From NCBI GenBank assembly GCA_000720375.1, contig JOAA01000003.1, positions 372,001 through 436,000 of the forward strand: DNA of 64,000 nucleotides. The letters run 5' to 3'. The DNA is from Rhodococcus rhodnii (GTDB lineage Bacteria > Actinomycetota > Actinomycetes > Mycobacteriales > Pseudonocardiaceae). Below the pieces are notes generated by a model that was not told where the DNA came from, made no database searches, and worked only from the letters and a program-made list of their open reading frames with translations. Below are positions 45,810 through 57,600 of this stretch, in pieces (the stretch's first letter is position 1; every line of letters begins with the position of its first letter). The position numbers and the translations under genes were made by a program.

Positions 45810-46703
45810 GTGATCGACCCTCGACGGCTGCGGGTGCTACGAGCGCTGGCAGACCACGGGACTGTGACCGCCGCGGGTGAGGCGCTGCACCTCACGCCGT
45901 CCGCGGTGTCGCAGCAACTGGCCGCGCTCGAATCCGAGACCGGCCAGGAGCTACTGCGCCGACGGGGCCGGCGCGTGTCGCTGACACCTGTCGGCGAATT
46001 GCTCGTCGAACACGCCAACGCGGTGGCGGCCGAGTTGGAACGCGCGCAGGCCACGCTCGCGTCGTTCGCCACCGGCACCAGGGGGCGCGTCGAACTGGCC
46101 AGCTTCGCGTCGGCCATCACTCAGGTGGTCGCTCCGGCGATCCGCAAGCTCCGCTTCTTCGCCCCGGACATCACCGTGGTCGTCCGGGACGCCGAGGGCC
46201 ATGCGAGCGTGCCACTGCTGCTGGACGGCGAGATCGACATCGCGATCACCGAGGACAGCCGCCAGAGCCCGCGTACCGACGATCCCCGGCTGATCCGTTA
46301 TCCGCTGTACACCGAGCCGTTCGACGTGGTCCTGCCAGAGCGCCACCGCCTGGCCGTGCAGAAGACCATCAGCATCCGGGACCTCGGCGACGACGAAGAT
46401 TGGATCGCTCCCCTGCCGGGCAATCCGTGCCGAGACATCGTCGAGGTCGCCGGGAACAACCCGCGCATCACGCACACCTCAGACGACTTCCGCGCGATCG
46501 TCGCGTTGGTCGCCGCGGGCGCAGGCGTCGCGCTGGTGCCACGCAACGCCTTCACCAAAACGCGCGGCGCTGTACGGATCCCTATCGGAGAAGCGCCACC
46601 TGAGCGCCGGGTGTTCGTCGCCGTCCGGCGTGGAAGCGACGAACATCCCCTGTTCAAGATGGTCTTGGGCGCTTTGATCGACGAGGCCCGCGGCGGCTCC
46701 TAG
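45810..46703 (+). CDS. LysR family transcriptional regulator
   Basis: The 297-residue protein opens with IDPRRLRVLRALADHGTVTAAGEALHLTPSAVSQQLAALE (helix-turn-helix) and has an effector domain. GTG at 45810 after GGAGAATGGTC is preferred over ATG at 45795. It is convergent with kbl, so no divergent target is present. Its regulon is unknown. Confidence 0.87.
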   Translation: MIDPRRLRVLRALADHGTVTAAGEALHLTPSAVSQQLAALESETGQELLRRRGRRVSLTPVGELLVEHANAVAAELERAQATLASFATGTRGRVELASFASAITQVVAPAIRKLRFFAPDITVVVRDAEGHASVPLLLDGEIDIAITEDSRQSPRTDDPRLIRYPLYTEPFDVVLPERHRLAVQKTISIRDLGDDEDWIAPLPGNPCRDIVEVAGNNPRITHTSDDFRAIVALVAAGAGVALVPRNAFTKTRGAVRIPIGEAPPERRVFVAVRRGSDEHPLFKMVLGALIDEARGGS

Positions 46704-46736
46704 TGAAGTTTTCCTTCAAAGTCCGGCGGTCTTCGT

Positions 46737-47921
46737 TCAGCTGTCCAATTTGGCCCGTGCGGCGACGAACGCGTCGACTGCGCGATTGACGTCGTCGGTC
46801 GAGTGCGCGGCCGACATCTGGGTGCGGATCCGGGCCTTGCCGTGCGGGACGACTGGATACGAGAAGCCGATTACGTAGACTCCCTGCTCCAGCAACAGAT
46901 CCGCGAGCCGGCCGGCCAGCGCGGCGTCGCCGATCATCACCGGGATGATCGGGTGCTCGCCGGGCAGCAGGTCGAAGCCTTCCTCGGTCATCCGTGTCCG
47001 GAACAACTTGGTGTTCTCACGCAGCCTGTCCAGCAGTTCACCCGACGAGCTGAGCAACTCCAACGCGGCCAACGAAGCCGCAGTGATCGAAGGTGCGAGC
47101 GAGTTGGAGAACAGGTACGGCCGCGAGCGCTGCCGCAGCATCTCCACGATCTCCGCGCGACCCGACACGTAGCCACCGCTCGCGCCACCAAGGGCCTTGC
47201 CGAGCGTGCCGGTCATGACGTCGATCCGCTCGGTCACGCCGAACAGCTCGGGCGTACCGCGGCCGGTCGGACCGGTGAAGCCGACGGCGTGGGAGTCGTC
47301 GACCATCACCAGAGCGTCGTATTTTTCGGCCAGGTCGCAAATTTGGTCCAGCGGCGCCAGGTAGCCGTCCATCGAGAACACGCCGTCGGTCGCGATCAGC
47401 CGGTAGCGGGCGTCGGCGGCGTCCTTGAGCTGGCGCTCCAGGTCGGCCATGTCGCGGTTCTTGTAGCGATAGCGGCGGGCCTTGCACAGCCGGACGCCGT
47501 CGATGATGGACGCGTGGTTGAGCTCGTCGGAGATCACCGCGTCCTGGTCGGTCAGCAACGTCTCGAACAGTCCGCCGTTGGCGTCGAAGCAGGAGCTGTA
47601 CAGGATCGTGTCGTCGGTGCCGAGGAACTCCGACAGCTTGGCCTCGAGTTGCTTGTGCGGCTGCTGGGTGCCGCAGATGAACCGCACCGAGGCCATCCCG
47701 AAGCCCCACTCGTCCAATGCGTCCTTCGCCGCCGCGACCAGCGCCGGGTGGTCGGCGAGGCCGAGGTAGTTGTTGGCGCAGAAATTGAGCACCTCGTCAC
47801 CCGAGCCGACTCGTACGGCCGCCCGCTGCGGGGTGCCGATCACCCGCTCGGCCTTGTAGAGGCCTGCCGCGCGGATCTCGTCCAACCCGGCCCGCAGGCC
47901 CTCGCGCATCGCGCCGTACAT
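46737..47921 (-). CDS. kbl: Glycine C-acetyltransferase (2-amino-3-ketobutyrate CoA ligase)
   Basis: The 394-residue alpha-oxoamine synthase family PLP enzyme has [19 protein letters not shown], the PLP lysine in [19 protein letters not shown], and [14 protein letters not shown]. It cleaves 2-amino-3-ketobutyrate with CoA to glycine and acetyl-CoA. The ATG at 47921, which shares its last base with the tdh stop, follows GGAG and is preferred to TTG at 47936. It works directly after Tdh in threonine breakdown. Confidence 0.92.
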   Translation of the reverse strand: MYGAMREGLRAGLDEIRAAGLYKAERVIGTPQRAAVRVGSGDEVLNFCANNYLGLADHPALVAAAKDALDEWGFGMASVRFICGTQQPHKQLEAKLSEFLGTDDTILYSSCFDANGGLFETLLTDQDAVISDELNHASIIDGVRLCKARRYRYKNRDMADLERQLKDAADARYRLIATDGVFSMDGYLAPLDQICDLAEKYDALVMVDDSHAVGFTGPTGRGTPELFGVTERIDVMTGTLGKALGGASGGYVSGRAEIVEMLRQRSRPYLFSNSLAPSITAASLAALELLSSSGELLDRLRENTKLFRTRMTEEGFDLLPGEHPIIPVMIGDAALAGRLADLLLEQGVYVIGFSYPVVPHGKARIRTQMSAAHSTDDVNRAVDAFVAARAKLDS

Positions 47922-48952
47922 CAGCTCTCCGTCCAATCCAGAATGACCTTGCCGCAGTCGCCGTCCCTGGCCGTGGCGAACGCCAGGTCGAATTCTTCGG
48001 CCTTGTACCGGTGGGTGATCACGGGGGTCAGGTCCAGGCCCGCCTGCAGCAGCACCGACATCGAGTACCAGGTCTCGAACATCTCCCGGCCGTAGATGCC
48101 TTTGATGTGCAGCATCTTGAGCACGACCGTGCTGAAGTCGATGGGGAACTCGGCGGCGGGCAGGCCGAGCATCGCGATCCGGCCGCCGTGGGACATGTTG
48201 GCGATCATGTCGCGCATCGCGCTGGGCTGGCCGGACATCTCCATGCCGACGTCGAAGCCCTCGGACATGCCGAGTACGGCCTGTGCGTCGGCGATCGAGG
48301 CATGGCGCACATTCAGAGCCAGGTCCACGCCGACGCGTTTGGCCAGTTCAAGGCGGTGGTCGCTGACGTCGGTGATGGCGATGTTGCGGGCGCCTGCGTG
48401 CCGGGCGACGGCAGCGGCCATGATCCCGATCGGCCCGGCGCCGGTGATCAGCACGTCCTCGCCGATGACCGGGAACGACAGCGCGGTGTGCACGGCGTTG
48501 CCGAACGGGTCGAAAATCGCGGCCACATCCAGGTCCACCGGATTGCGGTGCACCCAGGTGTTCAGTTCGGGCAGCACGGCGTACTGCGCGAAGGCGCCGT
48601 TGCTGTGTACACCGAGGCCACGGGTGTTGGCGCACAAATGGCGCCTGCCTGCCTTGCAGTTGCGGCACGTGCCGCAGACCAGGTGGCCTTCCCCGCTGAC
48701 CAGGTCACCTACTTTGACCGCGGTGACGGCCGCGCCGATCTCCACGACCTCGCCCGCGAACTCGTGGCCGACCACGAGCGGCGTGCGGATGGTCTTCGCG
48801 GCCCAGTCGTCCCATGCGTCGATGTGCAGGTCCGTGCCACAGATACCTGTGCGCAGTACGCGCACCACCACGTCGTTCGGGCCCGGTTCGGGGTCTGGGA
48901 CGTCGGTGAACTCCAGGCCCGGGCCCTCGACCAGCTTGACGAGTGCCTTCAT
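47921..48952 (-). CDS. tdh: L-threonine 3-dehydrogenase
   Basis: The 343-residue zinc medium-chain dehydrogenase has catalytic zinc ligands in [16 protein letters not shown] and [12 protein letters not shown], the structural-zinc cysteines [15 protein letters not shown] and a Rossmann glycine motif in [20 protein letters not shown]. It oxidises threonine to 2-amino-3-ketobutyrate with NAD+, the substrate of Kbl next door. The two genes share a base at 47921. Confidence 0.93.
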   Translation of the reverse strand: MKALVKLVEGPGLEFTDVPDPEPGPNDVVVRVLRTGICGTDLHIDAWDDWAAKTIRTPLVVGHEFAGEVVEIGAAVTAVKVGDLVSGEGHLVCGTCRNCKAGRRHLCANTRGLGVHSNGAFAQYAVLPELNTWVHRNPVDLDVAAIFDPFGNAVHTALSFPVIGEDVLITGAGPIGIMAAAVARHAGARNIAITDVSDHRLELAKRVGVDLALNVRHASIADAQAVLGMSEGFDVGMEMSGQPSAMRDMIANMSHGGRIAMLGLPAAEFPIDFSTVVLKMLHIKGIYGREMFETWYSMSVLLQAGLDLTPVITHRYKAEEFDLAFATARDGDCGKVILDWTES

Positions 48953-49061
48953 GCGGGCAGTGTGGACCCGGGCCTGTTGTGCAGTCCATCAGGACTTTCT
49001 GAAGTCCCTTGTTAGCGCAGCTTGATTAGCCTCTCCGGTTGGACACTGACCTGCGGATCTG

Positions 49062-52000
49062 TCAATGGTCACAGCAGATGTGGTTCGCCCATTCGGGTTC
49101 GTGCCACCAGTGCCGCCGCTCGGCCGACGGCAACGGCGGCAGGACCTGGTTCACCACCCGGCCGTTCGACTGGGCCTGGCTGTTCAATTGGGCCTGGCTG
49201 TTCAACTGGGCCTGGCCGCTCGCGGCAGCCTGGCCGCGGAACGGCGCCAGCAACTGGTCGATCGTGTACGGCACGCCACCCAAGACAGTGCGCTGCACGG
49301 CGGCCGCCGCCTTGATGTCCGCCAGCGGGTTGCCGTCCACGAGCGCCAGGTCCGCGAAGGCGCCGGGTTTCAGCACGCCGACCTGGTTCTCCAGGCCGAG
49401 CCAGCGCGCCGGGTTGCGGGTCGCGGTGATCAACGCCTCGCGCGGTGTGAACCCGTACTTGACCATGGCCCTGAGGTTCTGGTGCAACGAGATGGCCACG
49501 TTGTCCAGTGGCGCGTCCGTGCCACAGATGACCAGCCCGCCGCCGCGGTGCACACGCAGCACCATGTTGACGTTCGCCGCGAGAATCTTGTCGGAGAACG
49601 GCGCGGAGGGCGTGCCGATTTGGTCGATGGCGGCCTTCAGCTGGTCATATTCCCATTGCGGGAACAGGACTTTGGTCCGTTCGTCAGTGAACAGCGACTT
49701 GTCGTCGCCGTAAAGCACCTTCGACTGGAACAAAGTCGGCGTGACCGACATCCCCGAGCGGGTGAACAGGGTCACCGCATCCTGATAGGCCCGGCCGATC
49801 CGGCTCACCGTGTGCGAATACCCCAGCCGGTTAGTCGCACCGGTGTGTTCCATCCCGTCCATGCCAATGTTGGCGGCGGGGTACAGATAGTGCGACGACA
49901 ACGGAAGACCCGCGGTATGCGCCGCCCGGACGACCATCTGCTGGTACTCGACCGGCATTCGGACATACGTCTTGATGAGGTCGTATTCCAGGGCGATGGC
50001 CCGGGACATCTCGAGATCGAGTTGCTTGCGCGACAGCGTGGGGCGCATGAAGTTGTAGTAGATGCGCGATCCGTCGACCGCCTCGCCGGTGGCCAGGAAT
50101 CGCGGCCCGATCTGGCTGCCGGATTCGAGCGACTCCCTGGTCTCCACCATCTGGTAAGCCGGATCACCAGGCGAGCGGGTCGTCGTGATGCCGTAGCTGA
50201 GCCACAGCCTGCCCTGCCGGGCACCCCATTCCCGGCCGCGCAAATGCCAATGCACATGCGCGTCGATCAACCCGGGCATCGCGACAAGCCCGCTGGCGTC
50301 AACGGTTTCCACACCGGCGCGATGAGGCCGTATCTCCGCGATTCGCCCGCCCTCGACCACGATGTCGACGTCATTGCGCAGCCGATCCGATTCACCGTCC
50401 CACACCGCGCCCGCGTGAATGATCGACCGCTCCGGCGGACGTGGACGGCGCCACGTCGTGGTGAGCCTGATCGTGCGCGGCCGTCCACCGCTGATCCGGA
50501 CCACGCGCAACTGCCCGTTGGACATGTACACCAACGAGTGAGAGCCTTGCCAGGCAAGCGAATCCGTGACTTCGTCGGTGACCTGCCTCGGATCGCCGAT
50601 GAACTTGCCCGCCGCGTCCACCGGCGCGATCCAGGCGACGCTCTCCACCACGAACGCCAGGTACTTGCCATCGGGTGACCACAGTGGACCGTCGTATCCC
50701 CGGGTGGCGAGCGAGCGGAAGGGCATTGGCTCGGTGTACCTGAGTTCACCGCTGCGCAGGTCCACCGTCAGGATTTGGCTTGTGCCCTCACGGAAGCGCC
50801 GGGAGAACGGCTTGACCGCGGCCAGCGCGATCACGTTTCCGTCGGGTGACCAACTCGGCCGCCCCGGCTGGAACAGCTCGGGCGTGACCTTCTGGACATT
50901 GCCGCTGGCCACCTCAAGCGTCCACAGTGCACCGCTCTGGTCGATGTAGGCGACCTTGCGCCCGTCCGGCGACCACCGTGGCATTGTCTGTGCGCCTGGT
51001 AGCGAGGTCAGCAGAGTGTCTTTGCCACTGGCCAAATCCCGGACCCAGAGGTCAGCGGTGCCTAGCCGGTCGCTCGCGTACAGCAGACTCTTGCCGTCTG
51101 GCGAGAAATCCGGGTCGGCGTTGAAGTAGTCGTCGCTGACGATCCGCTTCGGTGTCCCTCCGGCGCTCGCCACCAGGTACAGCGCATTCAGTGCGCGGTA
51201 AGCGATCTGCGTGCCGTCCGGCGAGACGGCCGGGCTGACGATCCCGCGTACCGGTGTGGGCGCCTGCGAACCGAGGTCACGCACGCGGCGCCGATAATTG
51301 CGCCGAGCGACGGAAACGCCAGCCTCAATCGGGATGTCCTTGACTGCTCCACCGGAACGACGCCGGATGCGGCCGTCGGCCACGTAGAGGACATCCTGGC
51401 CGGACCACGAGGCGGCGAACCCGAAGACATCCTCGTCGCGCGTGAGCTGTTGCTCGCCCAACATCAGGTGCGCGTCCGGGCCGCGCAGCCGCATGTAGCT
51501 GGGCGTCTGCCCGTCGGGCCCGAAAGCCGGGCCGAAAAAGCGGTCCACCCCGGTCGCCGTGATCAGCCGTTTGCGCTCGCCGGTCGCGACCGTCACGGAG
51601 TCGATCGCGGTGTCGTTGACAGTGAAGACAAGGCGTTGGCCATCCGCCGACCACTTCGGCGCCGCTTCTTCGTCGGGCGTCGTGGTCACCGCGGTGATCG
51701 CACCGGAAGCCAAGTCGAGCAGCCAGATTCCGTAGCTTCCGTCCCGGTCGCTGCTGAACGCCAGGCGTTTGCCGTCTGGTGAGAAGGCCGGTTCGCGGTG
51801 GTCGAACGGGCCGCTGGTCAATTTGCGCGGCCCGCCGCCATCCGCATCGATGACGTAGAGATGGAAGTTGCCGTCGCGGTACGACTGGAACGCGATCTGC
51901 CTGCCGTCCGGCGACCACGACGGCAGGGTCGCGTCCTGCAGGTCGTCGGTCAGCCGCTTCGCCCGTCCCCCAGTCGCGGGCACCAGCCAGATCCCGGTTA

Positions 52001-52184
52001 CCAGGTCGATCACGATCCGTTTGCCGTCCGGCGACAGCGCGGCGGACATGTTCGTGCCCTCGCGTAAGACAACCTGGCCGTCTGGCGCTGCCATCGCAGT
52101 CGCCCCGCTCGCCAGGGTCAGTCCCGCAGCGACCTGGCCGCTGCGCAAAAGAAGTTCCCGACGTGTTACTCCCTCAGGTGACAT
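49062..52184 (-). CDS. Tat-exported TolB-type beta-propeller amidohydrolase
   Basis: The 1040-residue protein has a twin-arginine signal (VTRRELLLRSGQVAAGLTLA, ending ATAMAA). About a dozen TolB/PD40 propeller motifs follow (SPDGKRI, SWSPDGRQIAF, DFSPDGKSLLYASD) over residues 40-590. A C-terminal metal amidohydrolase has DAHVHWH at 642-647, LSSHYLYPA and ICGTDAPLDN. The C-terminus carries three SQAQLN-type repeats and an odd ending with HWWHEPEW and CCDH. It is probably an extracytoplasmic peptidase-like hydrolase; the substrate is unknown. ATG at 52184 follows GGGAGGT. Confidence 0.86.
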   Translation of the reverse strand: MSPEGVTRRELLLRSGQVAAGLTLASGATAMAAPDGQVVLREGTNMSAALSPDGKRIVIDLVTGIWLVPATGGRAKRLTDDLQDATLPSWSPDGRQIAFQSYRDGNFHLYVIDADGGGPRKLTSGPFDHREPAFSPDGKRLAFSSDRDGSYGIWLLDLASGAITAVTTTPDEEAAPKWSADGQRLVFTVNDTAIDSVTVATGERKRLITATGVDRFFGPAFGPDGQTPSYMRLRGPDAHLMLGEQQLTRDEDVFGFAASWSGQDVLYVADGRIRRRSGGAVKDIPIEAGVSVARRNYRRRVRDLGSQAPTPVRGIVSPAVSPDGTQIAYRALNALYLVASAGGTPKRIVSDDYFNADPDFSPDGKSLLYASDRLGTADLWVRDLASGKDTLLTSLPGAQTMPRWSPDGRKVAYIDQSGALWTLEVASGNVQKVTPELFQPGRPSWSPDGNVIALAAVKPFSRRFREGTSQILTVDLRSGELRYTEPMPFRSLATRGYDGPLWSPDGKYLAFVVESVAWIAPVDAAGKFIGDPRQVTDEVTDSLAWQGSHSLVYMSNGQLRVVRISGGRPRTIRLTTTWRRPRPPERSIIHAGAVWDGESDRLRNDVDIVVEGGRIAEIRPHRAGVETVDASGLVAMPGLIDAHVHWHLRGREWGARQGRLWLSYGITTTRSPGDPAYQMVETRESLESGSQIGPRFLATGEAVDGSRIYYNFMRPTLSRKQLDLEMSRAIALEYDLIKTYVRMPVEYQQMVVRAAHTAGLPLSSHYLYPAANIGMDGMEHTGATNRLGYSHTVSRIGRAYQDAVTLFTRSGMSVTPTLFQSKVLYGDDKSLFTDERTKVLFPQWEYDQLKAAIDQIGTPSAPFSDKILAANVNMVLRVHRGGGLVICGTDAPLDNVAISLHQNLRAMVKYGFTPREALITATRNPARWLGLENQVGVLKPGAFADLALVDGNPLADIKAAAAVQRTVLGGVPYTIDQLLAPFRGQAAASGQAQLNSQAQLNSQAQSNGRVVNQVLPPLPSAERRHWWHEPEWANHICCDH
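49171..49224 (-). repeat. 18-bp tandem repeat in the amidohydrolase C-terminus
   Basis: TGGGCCTGGCTGTTCAA plus one base occurs twice exactly (49171-49188, 49189-49206) and a third time degenerate (49207-49224). On the coding strand it gives LNSQAQ hexapeptides. Confidence 0.85.
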
Positions 52185-52367
52185 ATTTACCTCCCTCGGG
52201 CAACTATGCCGTGCCAGATCATCCGAGTCCATAAGTGTTGACCACACGGCGGGTACCTGCCGTTACAGAGCGCTAAGCTCGAACAGCCACAGGGAGGTGG
52301 GCATGGACGACCGGGGATACACAGTGGACAGTGAGCGAGTTGCCGACGGCGCGGGCAGGATGGACGG

Positions 52368-53024
52368 GTGAACCGGAAGGCGGTGCCGCGGCTGCTGATC
52401 GTGGCTGACGACGAAGAACTCATCGCCCGGCTCGGCGAATTGCTGGACGGTGCTGGGTATTCCCACGACGTCGACCCGACCATGACCAGGGCGCTGGATT
52501 CGTACTATGACGTCGTCATCGTCGACCGGACCACGGAGAACCTGGAAACCCTCGCCGCGATGCGCCGCAAGGCGATGACGGCCCGCGTACTGGTCCTCTC
52601 CGCGATCGGTTCGGACAAGGACCAAGCCGACGCGATGACCGCAGGCGCGGACGACTACCTGCCCAAGCCTTTCCTACCCACGCGGCTGCTCGGGAAAATC
52701 CGCGGCCTGCTGCGCCGGCACATCGACAACGCCGAGACGATCCCGTTCGGTCCCGCGCAACTGGATGTCCGCCGTTACGAAGTCGTTCTGCCCCGTGGCA
52801 AACGAGTGTCGCTGTCAGTACGGGAATTCGACCTGCTACGCACGCTGGTGGCCCGGCCGACGGTCATCTACCCGAAGGCGGAACTGCGGACCCGGGTCTT
52901 CGGCACCGGCGCCAGCGAGTCCACGGTGGACACTTACGTCTACTACCTGCGCAGGAAACTCGGCCAGGGCGTCGTGCGCTCGGTCTACCGCCTCGGCTAC
53001 AAAGCCGGCGCCATCACGCCCTGA
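52368..53024 (+). CDS. OmpR/PhoB-type response regulator
   Basis: The 218-residue regulator has a receiver (LLIVADDEELIARL, aspartate in VVIVDRTTE, lysine in YLPKPFLPTRLL) and a winged-helix C-terminal domain (LSVREFDLLRTLVARPTVIYPKAELRTRVFG and VDTYVYYLRRKLGQGVVRSVYRLGYK). The receiver is atypical: ADDEE replaces the usual VDDxx and RTTE follows the aspartate. No kinase is adjacent. GTG at 52368. It is divergent from the amidohydrolase. Confidence 0.85.
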   Translation: MNRKAVPRLLIVADDEELIARLGELLDGAGYSHDVDPTMTRALDSYYDVVIVDRTTENLETLAAMRRKAMTARVLVLSAIGSDKDQADAMTAGADDYLPKPFLPTRLLGKIRGLLRRHIDNAETIPFGPAQLDVRRYEVVLPRGKRVSLSVREFDLLRTLVARPTVIYPKAELRTRVFGTGASESTVDTYVYYLRRKLGQGVVRSVYRLGYKAGAITP

Positions 53025-53110
53025 AACCCTTACCCACCAAGGCAACCCGGGACAGCGCGCCCCAACCCACCAAGATCACCAGTCCCCGGGCAGGGGCCCG
53101 CCCTCCCCAA

Positions 53111-53127
53111 GGGGGCAAAACGCCCCC
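53111..53127. terminator. Hairpin downstream of the OmpR-type regulator
   Basis: GGGGGC-aaaac-GCCCCC is a 6-bp GC stem 86 nt after the regulator stop. It is probably a terminator. Confidence 0.55.
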
Positions 53128-53181
53128 GGCAGAAAGTCTACCGGCGATAGAGGGCCTGAAGTGCGGAAGCAAGGGGCGGGC

Positions 53182-53206
53182 CGGTGCGAACGGTCCGTTC
53201 GCACCG
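53182..53206. terminator. 12-bp perfect hairpin before the lpd stop
   Basis: CGGTGCGAACGG-t-CCGTTCGCACCG is a perfect 25-nt inverted repeat. In RNA it forms a 10-bp stem with a 5-nt loop. It lies 20 nt beyond the lpd stop, between convergent genes. Confidence 0.7.
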
Positions 53207-53226
53207 ACTTCACCCGAACGGCTCAG

Positions 53227-54612
<1,386 letters not shown>

Positions 54613-54670
54613 GGTCTTAACCCTATGTCGGTCGGATTAGGGTGACCGAACCGACGAGAGGGGGCTCACG

Positions 54671-57600
54671 ATGGGACGAGCGCGACTACCGGATCACCTG
54701 CAGGTACTGCTGAACGACCGGGCGGAAGTCATCGACCTGTACTCGTATGGCCCGTGGCAAGTGCCAGCCGGATTGCTCGACGAGATCACCGAGCGGGCCC
54801 GCGTGCTCAACAACGATCCCCGTGTCGCCGAGCTGCCGTACAAGCTGACCGATTTCTACAGCGAGAAGGCCACCATCGTCGGTGCCGAGCTGTGGGGCAT
54901 GATCCCTTGGCTGTCCGGGGCGGCCGCGATCCGCGGCGGCACCTGCGGAGACCTGGAAGGCTGGCTGCTCGAGGACTTCCGCGCGGAAAAGCCGATCGTC
55001 AGCTTCAATCCCACGTGGTTCACGGTACGCACCAGCAAGTTCCGGCCGCCCGGTGAGTGGCTGATCGCCGCAGCCGGCGATGACCTGGACAAACGGGAGC
55101 TCGCCGTCCAGCTGGCCAGGGAATGCCTCGATGTCTTCGCCGGGATCGAGCCGTTCGAACGGCGCCGCCAGGCGACCATCGCGCTGTACGAGCTGAACAT
55201 GCCGAACGTGCGCAAACCCATCGCCTACACCCACCTGGTCGATCACTGGGCTCGCTCGGCCACCGACGAGATCCTGGCCGATCTGCCGGAGCTGGCCGGA
55301 TCGGTCAATTACCTGGAGTGGCTGGTCAAAGGGTTCGTCGCGGCGCACAACCGGCTCCGGTCGGTGATCTCAGGGTGGGAGGCCGCGGCCGCTGTCGCGT
55401 GCCTGGCGCAGCAGGCGGGCATCTGGGAAAGCCCGAGCGAGTTCTCCGTGTTCAGCGACGACACCTTGTACGAGGACATGAAGAGGTACATCGGTCAGCC
55501 GTTCGCTGAGGGCTGGTCGAACGAGGTCCGCGCGTGGCTGGCCCGCGGCGTGGTCGAGGGCGAGGCGGATGCGTGCCGGGCGTGGCTGGACATGGCCGTG
55601 CGCTTGGAGGCGTGCCTGCGAGGCATGCCGGACGTGCCGAACTCCACGGGCACGTTGCTGCCCATCGGCGCCTTCCAGCGGACCGTCAGCGATCTGTACC
55701 GCAGGCGCCAGCTGGTCAATCCGCTGGAGCACAAGTTCGCGGTGGCCACTCAGGAGCGCCAGGAGCAGGCGGCGGCTGCGGCATCGGAGGTCTCCCTGGT
55801 GGGCCAGCCCGAGCTGACGGCCGCGCTCCGCGACCTGCGGGTGGAACGTCCGGGGACTGAGCGGCAGGTCCGGCTGCTGGTCGCTGGGCAGGACGCGACC
55901 GGACGCCGGACAGCCGTGAGCGCGTTGATCCAGAACCTCATGGACAACCGTGTTGTGTCATCGTCGCGCTGGATCTCCGACCCGATCTACGCCACCCTCG
56001 ACGCGAGCAACGCCCTGCAGCAGCTGACCAGGGACGTCCGCGAGTGCCTCGCCGAGAAGACGCTGCTGGTGATCGACGGGCTCGACCGGATCATCGGCTT
56101 CGACCGGTGTGGCACGGCGGTGGCCGAAGAATTGCGCCGCAGCCTCAAACGGCACCCTGACCTCAACGTCATCGTGGTCTGCGGGCCGGGTGGCGACACC
56201 AGGCTGTTCGATACGAACCCGGCGCTGTACCAGCTGTTCCGCGTGGCCAGGACGACGGAGTTCACCGACAAGCACTATGCGGAGCTGCTCAAGCGGGCCG
56301 TTGCCCGCCGGGGCGCCACGATCAGCCGGGCGGTCAGCCTCGCCGCCGGTGTGCTGCTTACGCGCACTCCCCCATTGCTGAATCTGCGCGGGGCTCGTCT
56401 CGTGGAGCACCTCGCCGAGCAGTCGGTGCGCGCGGCGCGTAAGCGGGCGAAGGTCGGGCCGTCCCGGTCGGTCACCGTGACCGAGGCCGATCTGCCGCGC
56501 CAGCTCGTTCCGGGTGACCTTGCCGGGTCCGACCCGCAGGCCGAGCTGGACTCGTGCGTGGGCCTGGAGAAGATCAAGCGGGAACTGTCGTTGCTGGTGG
56601 CCGAGGAGAAGGCGCACCGGATGCGCCGCGAGGCCGGCATGGTCGTCGACGCCCGCGCCCGGCACATGGTGTTCACCGGCCCGCCCGGCACCGGGAAGAC
56701 GATGGTGGCCCGGATTCTCGGCCGCATGTTCGCGGCGACCGGTGTCCTGTCGTCCGGGCACATCGTGGTGGTCGACCGGGCGGACCTCGTCCACGGCGAA
56801 GGCTGGGAAATCGGGCCACGGGTCCGTCGGCTGGTCGACCGGGCAGTCGGTGGCGTGCTGTGTGTCGAGTCCGCGCATGAACTGCAGCCCAGCGAGGACG
56901 ACTGGCGCAACCGGGAGACCGTGAACGCGTTGGTGGCCGCTGTGCAGAGCCACACCAAGGACCTCGTGGTCGTGTTGACCGGTCCCGACGCGGCCGTCAA
57001 CGGACTGTTGAAGTCCGAGCCGGACCTGGCCGCGTACTTCCCGTCCGTGCTGCGGTTCCCGGCACTGACCGAGGACAACTTCGTGGCCCTGTTCGAAGCC
57101 AAGTGCGAGGCCGCCGGGTTCACCCTGCGGGACGGCGTCGTGCAGAAGGTCCGCAGCCTGGTGAAGTCGACGCCGACTGGCAACGCCCGGTTGGCGATCG
57201 GGCTGCTGGAGCGCGCCATCGCCCGGCAGGCCCGGCGGGTGCTGGCCGACGGCGTGGTCGGGGAGAACGAGTCGCTGCACGAGATCCTGGTCGAGGACGT
57301 GCCCGACACGCTGGCCACGACATCGTGGGTGGAGCTGCCGCACGACCCGTTGTCGGAGATCGACAAGCTGATCGGGCTGGAGTCGGTCAAGCACGAGGTC
57401 CGGCTGCTGGTGGCCGAGGCCAAGGCCGACCGGATGCGGCGGGAGGCCGGGATCCCGCTGGCCTCGCCAACGCGCCACCTGGTCTTCACCGGCAGCCCGG
57501 GCACCGCGAAGACGACCATGGCCCGGCTGCTCGCGGCCGTCTACGCCAAGCTCGGTCTGCTCTCGTCCGGGCATCTGGTGGAGGTCTCCCGCGGTGACCT

